64,000 nucleotides of DNA from Glycomyces tritici (GTDB lineage Bacteria; Actinomycetota; Actinomycetes; Mycobacteriales; Micromonosporaceae), in the NCBI RefSeq assembly GCF_030403505.1, contig NZ_JAUEMJ010000001.1, positions 62,001 through 126,000 on the forward strand, read 5' to 3'. The notes under the pieces are model-generated. The model was not told the DNA's origin and did no database searches. It saw nothing but the letters and a program-made list of their open reading frames with translations. Shown here one piece after another: positions 22,550 through 33,059 of this stretch; the stretch's first letter is position 1; every line of letters starts with the position of its first letter. A program made the position numbers and the translations under genes.

Positions 22550-23179
22550 TCAGTGCAGCGCCGCGTCGGGTTCCGTGAGCCGCCACGAGGTGAAAGCGAC
22601 GCTGAGGCCGGCGCGGCTCGGCGCGCAGCAGTAGGGTCCCGCCTGGGCCGCGGCGGCGGGGTCGAGCGGGGCGAGGCGCACGAGCCGCCAGGGCTCCTCC
22701 TCGACGCGGGCGCGGATGATGACGGCGTCCTCGAAGCGGCCGGCCCGGATGGTGACCTCGCGCCCGGCCCAGTCCGGGACCGGCGCAACGGACCAGTCGG
22801 ACTTCCCGGCGGTGACCACGGCGCCCACTTGCGGCGCGCCGTCGGCGAACTCGACCCCGGCCTTGATCCAGTGCTCCGCGTCGACGCGGATCATCAGACC
22901 GGCCTGGTCGAACTGCGCCTCGAACGCGGCGATGAAGCTCACCTCGACCGCGCTGCCGCGGTCCCAGTCGTCCAGGAGCGCGTGCTCGTCCTCGTGGACG
23001 AACCCGTACCCGGTGTGCCGCCACGCGTCGCTGCCCTCGGCCGCGGTGACCAGCAGCCGGCCGTCGTCGGACTCCTTCGCCGCGACCGGCAGCGTCGTCC
23101 ATGCGCCGCACTTCCATGCCAGTTCCCGGCCCGCAAGCGTCGCCGAGGCCGGGTTGTCGTTCGGTGCCACATCGTCCAT
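22550..23179 (-). CDS. DUF1349 family protein
   Basis: A 209-residue protein with a concanavalin-like beta-jellyroll of the DUF1349 family. FDQAGLMIRVDAEHWIKAGVEF is the diagnostic central segment; the N-terminal GFVHEDEHALLDDWDRGSA and the C-terminal AGLSVAFTSWRL complete the fold. Members are of unknown function, possibly glycan binding. The start is ATG 23179. It is divergent from recQ with a 56-bp gap. Confidence 0.85.
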   Translation of the reverse strand: MDDVAPNDNPASATLAGRELAWKCGAWTTLPVAAKESDDGRLLVTAAEGSDAWRHTGYGFVHEDEHALLDDWDRGSAVEVSFIAAFEAQFDQAGLMIRVDAEHWIKAGVEFADGAPQVGAVVTAGKSDWSVAPVPDWAGREVTIRAGRFEDAVIIRARVEEEPWRLVRLAPLDPAAAAQAGPYCCAPSRAGLSVAFTSWRLTEPDAALH

Positions 23180-23235
23180 CGCTCCGAGCCTACTGTCGTC
23201 ACGGGCCGTCACACCAGTGCGGTACAACGGTCCCT

Positions 23236-25344
23236 ATGGCAGGAACAGCGACGCTCAGAGACGAAGCCGAGACACTGCTGCGCGCCCTCGCGGGCGAGCA
23301 CGCGCGGCTCCGCGAAGACCAATGGCGGGCGATCGAGGCGCTCTGCGACAAGGAACCGGACGACAGCGGCCGCCGCGTACTCCTGGTGCAGCGCACCGGG
23401 TTCGGCAAGTCGGCGGTCTACTTCACGGCCACCTCGCTCCTGCGCCGCCGCGGCGCGGGCCCCACGGTGATCGTCTCGCCCCTGCTCGCGCTCATGCGCA
23501 ACCAGATCGAGGCCGCCGAGCGGGCCGGGGTGCGCGCCCGCACCATCAACTCGGCCAACCCCGAGGACTGGGACGCGATCGCCGAGGCCATCGCCGAGGA
23601 CACGGTTGACGTGCTGCTCATCAGCCCCGAACGGCTCAACAACCCCGCGTTCCGCGACTACCAGCTGCCCAAGCTGGCCGCCGGGTGCGGCATGCTCGTC
23701 GTCGACGAGGCCCACTGCATCTCCGACTGGGGCCACGACTTCCGGCCCGACTACCGGCGCATCGCCACCTTCATCGAGGACCTGCCCGACAGCGTCCCGG
23801 TCCTGGCGACCACCGCCACCGCGAACGCCCGCGTCTCCGACGACATCGCCGAGCAGCTGGACAAGAAGGACGCCGCCACGCTGGTCCTGCGAGGCAGCCT
23901 CGACCGCGAGTCCCTGCGCCTCTCCGTAGTGGACATGCCCGACAACGCCCACCGCCTCGCCTGGCTCGACGAGCAGCTCCCCCGCATGGACGGCTCCGGC
24001 ATCGTCTACACCCTCACCGTGGCCGCCGCCGAGGAGGTCAGCGACTACCTCGCCTCGCGCGGCCACGCCGTCGGCTCCTACACCGGCCGCACCGACAACG
24101 CCGAACGCCTTGAGCGCGAGGAAGAACTGCTCGGCAACCGCATCAAGGCGCTCGTCGCCACCAGCGCCCTCGGCATGGGCTTCGACAAGCCCGACCTGGG
24201 CTTCGTCGTCCACTTGGGAGCGCCGTCCTCCCCCGTCGCGTACTACCAGCAGATCGGCCGCGCCGGCCGCGCCCGCGAACGCGCCGAGGTGGTGCTCCTG
24301 CCCGGCAGCGAGGACCGGGCGATCTGGGACTACTTCGGGTCGCTCTCGTTCCCGGCCGAAGACGCGGTGCGCCGCACCCTCGAGGTGCTCGCCGCCGAAG
24401 GCCGCGCCCTCTCGACCGCCGCCCTGGAGACCCGGGTCGACCTGCGCCGCACCAGGCTCGAGATGATGCTCAAGGTGCTCGATGTGGACGGCGCGGTGCG
24501 CCGCGTGAAGGGCGGCTGGGAGGCCACCGGGCAGCCGTGGGTCTACGACGCCGACCGGTACGCGAAGGTCGCCGCGGCCCGCACCCACGAGCAGCGGCGG
24601 ATGCTCGCCTACGAGGCCACGACCGAATGCCGGCTCGAGTTCCTGCGCAAGGAGCTCGACGACGCCGAGGCCGCGCCGTGCGGGCGCTGCGACAACTGCA
24701 CCGGCACCCGCACCGAAGCGGGCGTTTCGGCAGAGGCGGCCGCGGGCGCGGCGGCAGCGCTGTCGAAGCCGGGCGTGCCGTTCGACCCCAAGCGCATGTG
24801 GCCCACCGGGTTGCAGGCCATCGGGATCGACCTGAAGGGCAAGATCCCGGTCGAGTCGGGCGCCGAGCCGGGCCGGGCGCTGGCGCGCCTGTCGGACATC
24901 GGCTGGGGCGGCCCGCTGCGCGAACTGCTCGCCGACGGCGCCGACCGGGAGGTCCCGGAGGACGTGTTCAAGGCGGTGGTGCAGGTCCTGGCGTCCTGGG
25001 ACTGGGCGCAGCGGCCCGCCGCGGTGGTCTCGATGGGGTCGCTCTCGCGCCCGAGGCTGGTCGACGGCCTGGCCGGGCGCCTCGCGCAGCTCGGCCGCAT
25101 GGAGTATCTCGGCGCTCTCGGCCGCGCGGGCGGCACCGGTGGCGGGGCGCACCGCGCCAACAGCGCCCAGCGCCTCCAGCAGGTCCTGCACGCGTTCACC
25201 GTGGACTTCCCGGTGCCCGCTTCGAGCGTGCTCCTGGTGGACGACGTGCGCGACAGCGGCTGGTCGATGACCGTGGCCGCCATGCGGTTGCGCGAGGCCG
25301 GGGCGACGGCCGTGTACCCGCTCGCGCTCGCCTTGCAGGCCTGA
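23236..25344 (+). CDS. recQ: RecQ-type DNA helicase with C-terminal PRPP-binding motif
   Basis: A 702-residue superfamily 2 ATP-dependent helicase. Motif I is QRTGFGKSAVYF near residue 52, with Phe-Gly-Lys instead of the usual Ser-Gly-Lys. Motif II is VVDEAHCISDWGHDFRPDY near 156, ATTATAN is motif III, and YYQQIGRAGR is motif VI. The zinc-binding region ends CGRCDNC. Beyond it, SVLLVDDVRDSGWSM near 664 is a phosphoribosyltransferase PRPP-loop signature, and the end is MRLREAGATAVYPLALAL. The fusion suggests a helicase with a nucleotide- or PRPP-sensing tail; the effect is unknown. The role is recombinational repair of DNA. Confidence 0.87.
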   Translation: MAGTATLRDEAETLLRALAGEHARLREDQWRAIEALCDKEPDDSGRRVLLVQRTGFGKSAVYFTATSLLRRRGAGPTVIVSPLLALMRNQIEAAERAGVRARTINSANPEDWDAIAEAIAEDTVDVLLISPERLNNPAFRDYQLPKLAAGCGMLVVDEAHCISDWGHDFRPDYRRIATFIEDLPDSVPVLATTATANARVSDDIAEQLDKKDAATLVLRGSLDRESLRLSVVDMPDNAHRLAWLDEQLPRMDGSGIVYTLTVAAAEEVSDYLASRGHAVGSYTGRTDNAERLEREEELLGNRIKALVATSALGMGFDKPDLGFVVHLGAPSSPVAYYQQIGRAGRARERAEVVLLPGSEDRAIWDYFGSLSFPAEDAVRRTLEVLAAEGRALSTAALETRVDLRRTRLEMMLKVLDVDGAVRRVKGGWEATGQPWVYDADRYAKVAAARTHEQRRMLAYEATTECRLEFLRKELDDAEAAPCGRCDNCTGTRTEAGVSAEAAAGAAAALSKPGVPFDPKRMWPTGLQAIGIDLKGKIPVESGAEPGRALARLSDIGWGGPLRELLADGADREVPEDVFKAVVQVLASWDWAQRPAAVVSMGSLSRPRLVDGLAGRLAQLGRMEYLGALGRAGGTGGGAHRANSAQRLQQVLHAFTVDFPVPASSVLLVDDVRDSGWSMTVAAMRLREAGATAVYPLALALQA

Positions 25345-25366
25345 CGCGCAGGGCGGCCTGGTACTT

Positions 25367-25535
25367 GGAGCGTGTCTCAGTCGGCGAGTTTCTTGCAGCA
25401 GGCGACGGCTGCCGCGAGGGCGAGGAACGCGGCGGCATCCGCACACGATCGACACCACACTCGGTGCACACCAGGCGATGTCGGTGCTTGGCACCCCAAA
25501 AGAGCGTCTCGACGCCCTTGGTGAAAGGTAGGGGC
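25367..25535 (-). mobile_element. Possible IS5-type transposase 3' remnant
   Basis: Read on the minus strand, the gap between recQ and the GNAT gene ends AAAFLALAAAVACCKKLAD-stop (stop at 25377-25379), which resembles the C-terminus of IS5-group transposases. It is followed at once by GACACGCTCC, which looks like an IS end. The rest of a transposase is absent. A nearby CTECG motif in the same region could be from another small protein. This is a weak, scar-level call. Confidence 0.3.
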
Positions 25536-26039
25536 ATGTCTGCCTACGAACCGATGTCCTTCCACCTGGAGACCGAACGGCTGATCCTGCAGCCGTGGGC
25601 CGAGACGGACGCGGAGGCGCTATGCGCCTTGCACGCTGAGCGCGGCGATGGGAATCTGACGGTCGAAGAAGCCCGGGAGCTCATCGCGAACGGTCTCGCG
25701 TCCGCGGCGAGCTCCGGGATCGCCTTGCTGCCCATACGCCGCCGCGTCGAGAACGATTTCATCGGCTACTGCGGTCTGCTGGTCGGCCGCGCCACGATCG
25801 AAGAGCCCGAGATCGCCTATGAACTGTTCCAGCGCGTCCACGGCAACGGCTACGCGACCGAAGCCGCCCGCGCAGTCCTCGACGCCGCGATCGCGACCGG
25901 CAGGAGGCGACTGTGGTCGACCGTCCGCACCTGGAACACGGCATCGTTCCGGGTCCTCGACAAGCTCGACTTCGAGCGGGACCACACCACCACCGACGAT
26001 CGTGGCGACATCGTCTGGCTCACGCGAGCACTGCCCTGA
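25536..26039 (+). CDS. GNAT family acetyltransferase, RimJ/RimL type
   Basis: A 167-residue acetyltransferase. LETERLILQPWAETDAEALC is the usual opening of RimJ/RimL-like enzymes, EIAYELFQRVHGNGYATEAA carries the acetyl-CoA loop (variant of Q/RGxGxA with H-G-N-G-Y-A), and NTASFRVLDKLDFER is the C-terminal signature. The substrate could be a protein N-terminus or a small amine. ATG 25536 follows a GGTAGGGG ribosome site. A hairpin terminator lies downstream. Confidence 0.83.
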   Translation: MSAYEPMSFHLETERLILQPWAETDAEALCALHAERGDGNLTVEEARELIANGLASAASSGIALLPIRRRVENDFIGYCGLLVGRATIEEPEIAYELFQRVHGNGYATEAARAVLDAAIATGRRRLWSTVRTWNTASFRVLDKLDFERDHTTTDDRGDIVWLTRALP

Positions 26040-26108
26040 CACTCCGGCTCCCGCGAGGTTCTCCCGCTCACCTTCGACACCAACTGGGACAAGCTCTCAG
26101 GCGCGCAA

Positions 26109-26137
26109 AGGGCCCGGCGGCGATGCCGCCGGGCCCT
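26109..26137. terminator. Bidirectional terminator, GNAT / SGNH lipase
   Basis: AGGGCCCGGCGGC (26109-26121) pairs perfectly with GCCGCCGGGCCCT (26125-26137) around a GAT loop, between convergent stops at 26039 and 26165. An AAA precedes the stem on the plus strand, giving TTT on the minus strand. Confidence 0.8.
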
Positions 26138-26164
26138 GCTCCGTCTCGAAGCCGACGGCTCGCG

Positions 26165-26959
26165 TCAGGCGATCGCGCGGGACAGCGCCGGGTAGTAGCC
26201 GTTGAGGTGGCCCATCTCGTTCGGGTGGTAGGACTCGGCCGGCGGGTAGGTCAGGCCGTTCAGGTAGGCGACGTCGTCGCAGATCGCGTGTCCGGCGAAC
26301 GCGTCGCGCACGTCCACATAGGTGAAGCCGTGCTCTTCGGCCTTGCCCTGGAGGACCTCGGCGAGCCGGTCGGCCGCTTGGTTCATGCGCACCTGCTCGG
26401 CGACGTTCGGCTGCTTCAGTGCGCCGCAGGTGCGCTCGCCGTTGAACAGGCGCGGGTAGCCGAGCACGTAGACGGCGGCGTTGGGTGCGCGGTTCGTGAT
26501 CGCCCCGTACGCGCCGTCGAGGAGTCCGGGCAGATGCTCCTCGACGAGGGTTTCGGAGGCCTCGATCTCGTCCATGCAGTCGGTGAGGGGCGTGATGCAG
26601 GCGGTGACGGCCTCTGCCCAGCCGATGTCGTTGCCGCCGATGGTGACCGTGACGAGGTCGGTCTCGGCGTCGAGCGAGCCGAGCTGCTTGGAGAGGAGGT
26701 CGCTGGTGGTCGCGCCCGAGCAGGCCGCGAAGGCCAGTTCGGCGCCGAGTCCGTTCGCGAGGAGCTGCGGGTAGGCCCGGTTCGAACGCAGGCACGTCTC
26801 GTCGAAGTAGTCGCCGGTACCGGTCCCTGAAGAGTACGAGTCCCCGAGTGCCGCATACCGTGTCGGGTCGACCTCGACCTCGGCCCGGGCCGCGGCGGCG
26901 GGGAGGACGGCGAGCGCGGCGGCGGCGAGGGCCGCGGCCGCGAGGCGGGCAGGGATCAT
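26165..26959 (-). CDS. Secreted SGNH/GDSL lipase or esterase
   Basis: A 264-residue exported hydrolase. A Sec signal peptide (MIPARLAAAALAAAALAVLP..., cleavage after about AAARA, residue 26) precedes the SGNH core: ALGDSYSSG (Ser41), VTIGGNDIGW (Gly and Asn of the oxyanion hole) and SYHPNEMGH (catalytic His). Six cysteines in the mature part fit the disulfide pattern of actinomycete GDSL lipases such as the Streptomyces rimosus enzyme. Substrate is likely a lipid or acyl ester. ATG 26959 follows GGAG. Confidence 0.9.
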   Translation of the reverse strand: MIPARLAAAALAAAALAVLPAAAARAEVEVDPTRYAALGDSYSSGTGTGDYFDETCLRSNRAYPQLLANGLGAELAFAACSGATTSDLLSKQLGSLDAETDLVTVTIGGNDIGWAEAVTACITPLTDCMDEIEASETLVEEHLPGLLDGAYGAITNRAPNAAVYVLGYPRLFNGERTCGALKQPNVAEQVRMNQAADRLAEVLQGKAEEHGFTYVDVRDAFAGHAICDDVAYLNGLTYPPAESYHPNEMGHLNGYYPALSRAIA

Positions 26960-27150
26960 GCGGACTCCGTTCCGATCGGGTTCGGGAAGGACGTTAATGC
27001 CCGTACGGCCGCAATCTCGGCGGAAACCCCTACAAATGGCGAAAACTATCAGAGAACCGACGCGGCAGCGCTGTTGCGCAGCGGGAAGTCGGCGCGGCGC
27101 CTTCTGCCGGATGGGGCGTCCGCGCCACACTCCTCCCCTACGCTGGAGCC

Positions 27151-27708
27151 ATGGGTGCATCGACGTCGCCGCGCCGCCAGACCATGTCCGATCAGGCCCT
27201 GATCGAGGGCACCGGCGCGGACTGGAAGACCTGGCTGGCGCTTCTCGACGAGCGCGATGCGGCAGCGCTCGACCACACCGCGATCGCGCGGATGCTGGTG
27301 CAGGAGTTCGAGGTCGACGGCTGGTGGGCGCAGTCCATCACCGTCGGCTACGAGCAGGAGCGGGGCATGCGCGAGCCGGGGCAGCGGCCCGACGGCACGT
27401 TCAGCGCCAACGCGTCCAAGACCGTGCCCGGCTCGATCACCGACGTCTTCGAGCAGCTCGCCGACCCGGCCGCGCAGGCCGGGTGGCTCGGCGACATCGA
27501 GCTGACCCAGCGCAGCGCGTCGCCGCCGAAATCGGTGCGGTTCGACGCGTCGGACGGCACGCTCGTCCTCGCGAACCTCACCGCCAAGGGCGACGCCAAG
27601 ACGGCCGTGCAGGTCGAGATCGCCAAGCTCGGCTCGGCCGAGGCGCTCGCCGCCGCGAAGGTGGACTGGAAGGCCCGCCTCGAACGGCTCGCGGAGCGCC
27701 TGGCCTAG
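27151..27708 (+). CDS. DUF4287-like protein with SRPBCC-like region
   Basis: A 185-residue protein. DWKTWLALLDERDAAALDHTA and VDGWWAQSITVGYEQERGMR belong to the DUF4287 N-terminal domain, and the C-terminal half with VRFDASDGTLVLANL resembles a small START-like (SRPBCC) fold. The function is unknown. ATG 27151 with a close GGAG is chosen; ATG 27184 (MSDQALIEG) is a possible shorter start. Its stop lies inside a large inverted repeat shared with the convergent EamA gene. Confidence 0.72.
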   Translation: MGASTSPRRQTMSDQALIEGTGADWKTWLALLDERDAAALDHTAIARMLVQEFEVDGWWAQSITVGYEQERGMREPGQRPDGTFSANASKTVPGSITDVFEQLADPAAQAGWLGDIELTQRSASPPKSVRFDASDGTLVLANLTAKGDAKTAVQVEIAKLGSAEALAAAKVDWKARLERLAERLA

Positions 27709-27768
27709 GGCCCGTCCGGTCCATCAGGGCGAAGACGACCGCGCCGGTTCAGGGGACGGGCCTAGGCC
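27702..27768. terminator. Large inverted repeat containing both convergent stops
   Basis: GGCCTAGGGCCCGTCC (27702-27717) and GGACGGGCCTAGGCC (27754-27768) pair over 15 bases with one bulged G. Both the plus-strand TAG (27706-27708) and the minus-strand stop (27762-27764) lie inside the arms. The 36-base loop has its own GC-rich pairs. A bidirectional terminator is likely. Confidence 0.55.
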
Positions 27769-28703
27769 TTCGCCGCCGGGGCGGCGGCGTCGGTCGCCTC
27801 GACCGGCGGCTTCGGGGCGTCGTTCGACTGCTTGCGGCCCCTGGAGCGCGAGATCGCCACGCCGACGAGCGCCAGCGCGCCGCCCGCGAGGGTGAGCCAG
27901 GTCGGGATCTCGTCGAGGAGGATCCAGGAGAGGCCGACCACGATCGCCGGCACCACGTAGGTGGTCGCGCCGAGCTTCCCGGCGGTGGTGAAGCGGAGGG
28001 CGTAGCCCCAGGTGAGGAAGGCCAGGGCGGTCGGGAACAGGCCGAGGTAGAGCACGTGGAGGGTCGCCGAGCTCGGGGCGGCCTCCAGTTCGCTGAACAG
28101 GAGCGGGGCGAACGGCAGGCAGAGCACCGCGGCGATGGCGTTGCCGAAGGCGGTGAACTGGAGCGAGGTGCAGTGCTTCAGGGTCGGCTTCTGGACGACG
28201 ACGCTGATGGCGTAGGTGATGGCCGAGACCAGGCAGAGCAGGACGCCGAGGACCGAGGCGGCGCCGTCGCGGGACATCGAGAGGCTCACGACCGCGACGC
28301 CGGCGAAGGAGACGGCCATGCCGATGAACAGGCGGGGCGGGAAGCCCTCTTTGAGGAGCCAGCCGCCGAGGAGGGCGATGAGGATGGGCCCGATGTTGAC
28401 GATGAGGGCGGCGGTGCCGGCGTCGACGAGCTGCTCGCTCCAGTTGAGGGCGACCATGTAGAGGCCGAACCAGAGGATGCCGGCGGTGAGGATGCCGGGC
28501 CAGGCGGCGCGTTTGGGGAGGCCTTCGCGGCGGACGGCCCAGACGGCCAGGAGGACGACGGCGGCGACGCCGGCCCGGCCGAGGGTCAGCGGGCCGGGGT
28601 CGAGGTGGCGGCCGGCGTCGCGGATGGACACGAACGCCGAGGCCCAGCACAGGACGGTGATGCCGATGGCGATGGCGGCACGGGGATTGAACTTCTCGCT
28701 CAC
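27762..28703 (-). CDS. EamA/DMT family transporter
   Basis: A 313-residue drug/metabolite transporter-superfamily protein with two EamA repeats and ten predicted helices. ITVLCWASAFVSIRDAGRHL starts repeat one; ALIVNIGPILIALLGGWLL is its middle; SAITYAISVVVQKP and AFLTWGYALRFTTAGKLGAT belong to repeat two. RSRGRKQSNDAPKPP is a soluble tail. Such proteins export amino acids or other metabolites; substrate is unknown. The GTG at 28703 has GAGGAG upstream; a longer Pro-rich frame exists but has no membrane-protein features. Confidence 0.86.
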   Translation of the reverse strand: MSEKFNPRAAIAIGITVLCWASAFVSIRDAGRHLDPGPLTLGRAGVAAVVLLAVWAVRREGLPKRAAWPGILTAGILWFGLYMVALNWSEQLVDAGTAALIVNIGPILIALLGGWLLKEGFPPRLFIGMAVSFAGVAVVSLSMSRDGAASVLGVLLCLVSAITYAISVVVQKPTLKHCTSLQFTAFGNAIAAVLCLPFAPLLFSELEAAPSSATLHVLYLGLFPTALAFLTWGYALRFTTAGKLGATTYVVPAIVVGLSWILLDEIPTWLTLAGGALALVGVAISRSRGRKQSNDAPKPPVEATDAAAPAAKA

Positions 28704-28940
28704 GGGCAGTGGCTCCTCACGGTGGGGCGGGCGGAGCGCCTTGGGTGGGCGGGCGGCTCCGGCCTGGGGCGCTGGTGGCACCGTGGCCAAACCTAGCATC
28801 GGGGGTACGTATCCGGTTATCCGTTATTCGACTGTGTTTCCGGATGCGCTGCCGACTGAGTCTCCGGGTGTTCCGGGCGGCTGGATTTTTCGGACTCGTC
28901 GTGCGGGGAACCCGATCCGGGTGGGCGGCGTCGAAGGGAC

Positions 28941-29621
28941 ATGATGGGACACAAGAGTATGCAACGGTTGATCCCGCTCGCGGCACTCCTGGTGCTGGCG
29001 GCGTGCGGGCAGGGCGCGAACGAGGCGGGCTCGGACGGGGCCGGTTCGGCCGCGGACAGCTCGCAGTCCGGCGATGCGCAGTCGGAGGAGCCGACGGTGC
29101 CGTCCGACGAGGTGGTCTACCAGGGGGCGCTGACGGTGCTCCAGGGGGTCGAGCGCGACGCGGCGGAGCTGTGCGGCGCGGTGGCGGAGTCGTATCCGCC
29201 GCAGTGCGGCGGCCTGCCGGTGACGGGCTGGGACTGGGGCGCGGTCGAGCACGAGAAGGCCCAAGGGGTCCGGTGGGGCTCGTACCTGGTGACGGGGACG
29301 TTCGACGGGAAGTCGTTCGTGCTCACGGAGGACCCGGTGCCGACCTCGGAGATCGACATGGCCGACTACCCGGAACTCCAGTACGAGGAGCCGGAGATCG
29401 GCGACCCGGCTGAGGACCTGAGCGCGGTCGAGCTGCAGGCGATCGCGGATGAGATCACCGCGGAGTTCCCGCGGTACGTCTACGGCGGCTGGGCCGACGA
29501 GCAGAACGGCGTCGCACTGATCGACGCGCTGCTGGTGACCCCGGAGCTGGAGGCGTATGCGGCGGAGCACTATCCGGCCGACACGGTGGCGTTCTCGTCG
29601 ATGCTGAAGCCGGTGGAATAG
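28941..29621 (+). CDS. Secreted lipoprotein of unknown function
   Basis: A 226-residue exported protein. A short signal sequence runs to a lipobox LAAC (Cys22), then a Ser/Gly/Asp-rich linker (about 25-60) leads to a folded domain with VVYQGALTVLQGVERDAAELCGAV and GWDWGAVEHEKAQGVRWGSYLVTG. Two cysteines, in AELCGAV and PPQCGGL, may form a disulfide. No family was recognised. The lipid anchor places it on the outer face of the membrane. It is upstream of lacZ on the same strand but separated by nearly 400 bp. Confidence 0.78.
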   Translation: MMGHKSMQRLIPLAALLVLAACGQGANEAGSDGAGSAADSSQSGDAQSEEPTVPSDEVVYQGALTVLQGVERDAAELCGAVAESYPPQCGGLPVTGWDWGAVEHEKAQGVRWGSYLVTGTFDGKSFVLTEDPVPTSEIDMADYPELQYEEPEIGDPAEDLSAVELQAIADEITAEFPRYVYGGWADEQNGVALIDALLVTPELEAYAAEHYPADTVAFSSMLKPVE

Positions 29622-29720
29622 CACCTTCGAACAGTGAAGTATCGCGGTTTGCAGTGATACTTGCGCCCTTTGGGACCTCCGCTCTCCGCGAAGCCTCAGA
29701 GCCGTAGATGAGTGGAGGAG

Positions 29721-29773
29721 ACCCGGGAGTTCGACATCTACGTTCACTCTTAGAACATGAACGTCTCCCGGGT
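29721..29773. repeat. Nested inverted repeat upstream of the lacZ promoter
   Basis: ACCCGGGAG (29721-29729) pairs with CTCCCGGGT (29765-29773), and inside ACGTTCA (29740-29746) pairs with TGAACGT (29758-29764). A 10-base bulge lies on the left side. It ends two bases before the -35 hexamer, so it could be a transcription factor site or a terminator insulating lacZ. Confidence 0.6.
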
Positions 29774-29774
29774 A

Positions 29775-29799
29775 TTGACACCTCAGTGGCCACCCTTAA

Positions 29800-29802
<3 letters not shown>
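29775..29802 (+). promoter_or_regulatory. Sigma-70-type promoter of lacZ
   Basis: A perfect -35 TTGACA (29775-29780) and -10 TAAGAT (29797-29802) are spaced by 16 bases. Its strength is unusual for this high-GC window. Confidence 0.7.
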
Positions 29803-32945
<3,143 letters not shown>

Positions 32946-33059
32946 GACCCGTGCGACGGGTTCGCGCACAATGACGTGCTCACAAAGGAGCATGCGAGCG
33001 TGCACTACCCTGGGTGCGGACCCGTCGCATCCCCCGAGAAACGGTGAGAGAAGGCCCCA

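Noticed and set aside
23209..25494. Minus-strand frame of about 760 codons across recQ
   Set aside because: Gly/Ala/Val-rich shadow without domains; RecQ motifs are on the plus strand.
25440..25535. HRHRLVCTECG-like peptide resembling a Fur-family metal site
   Set aside because: Only one short CxxC-containing stretch in a short minus-strand frame, without the rest of a Fur protein; probably chance.
26040..26108. In-frame continuation after the GNAT stop (HSGSREVLPLTFDTNWDKLS)
   Set aside because: It could suggest readthrough or a truncated longer protein, but the GNAT domain is complete before the stop and the continuation runs into a terminator hairpin.
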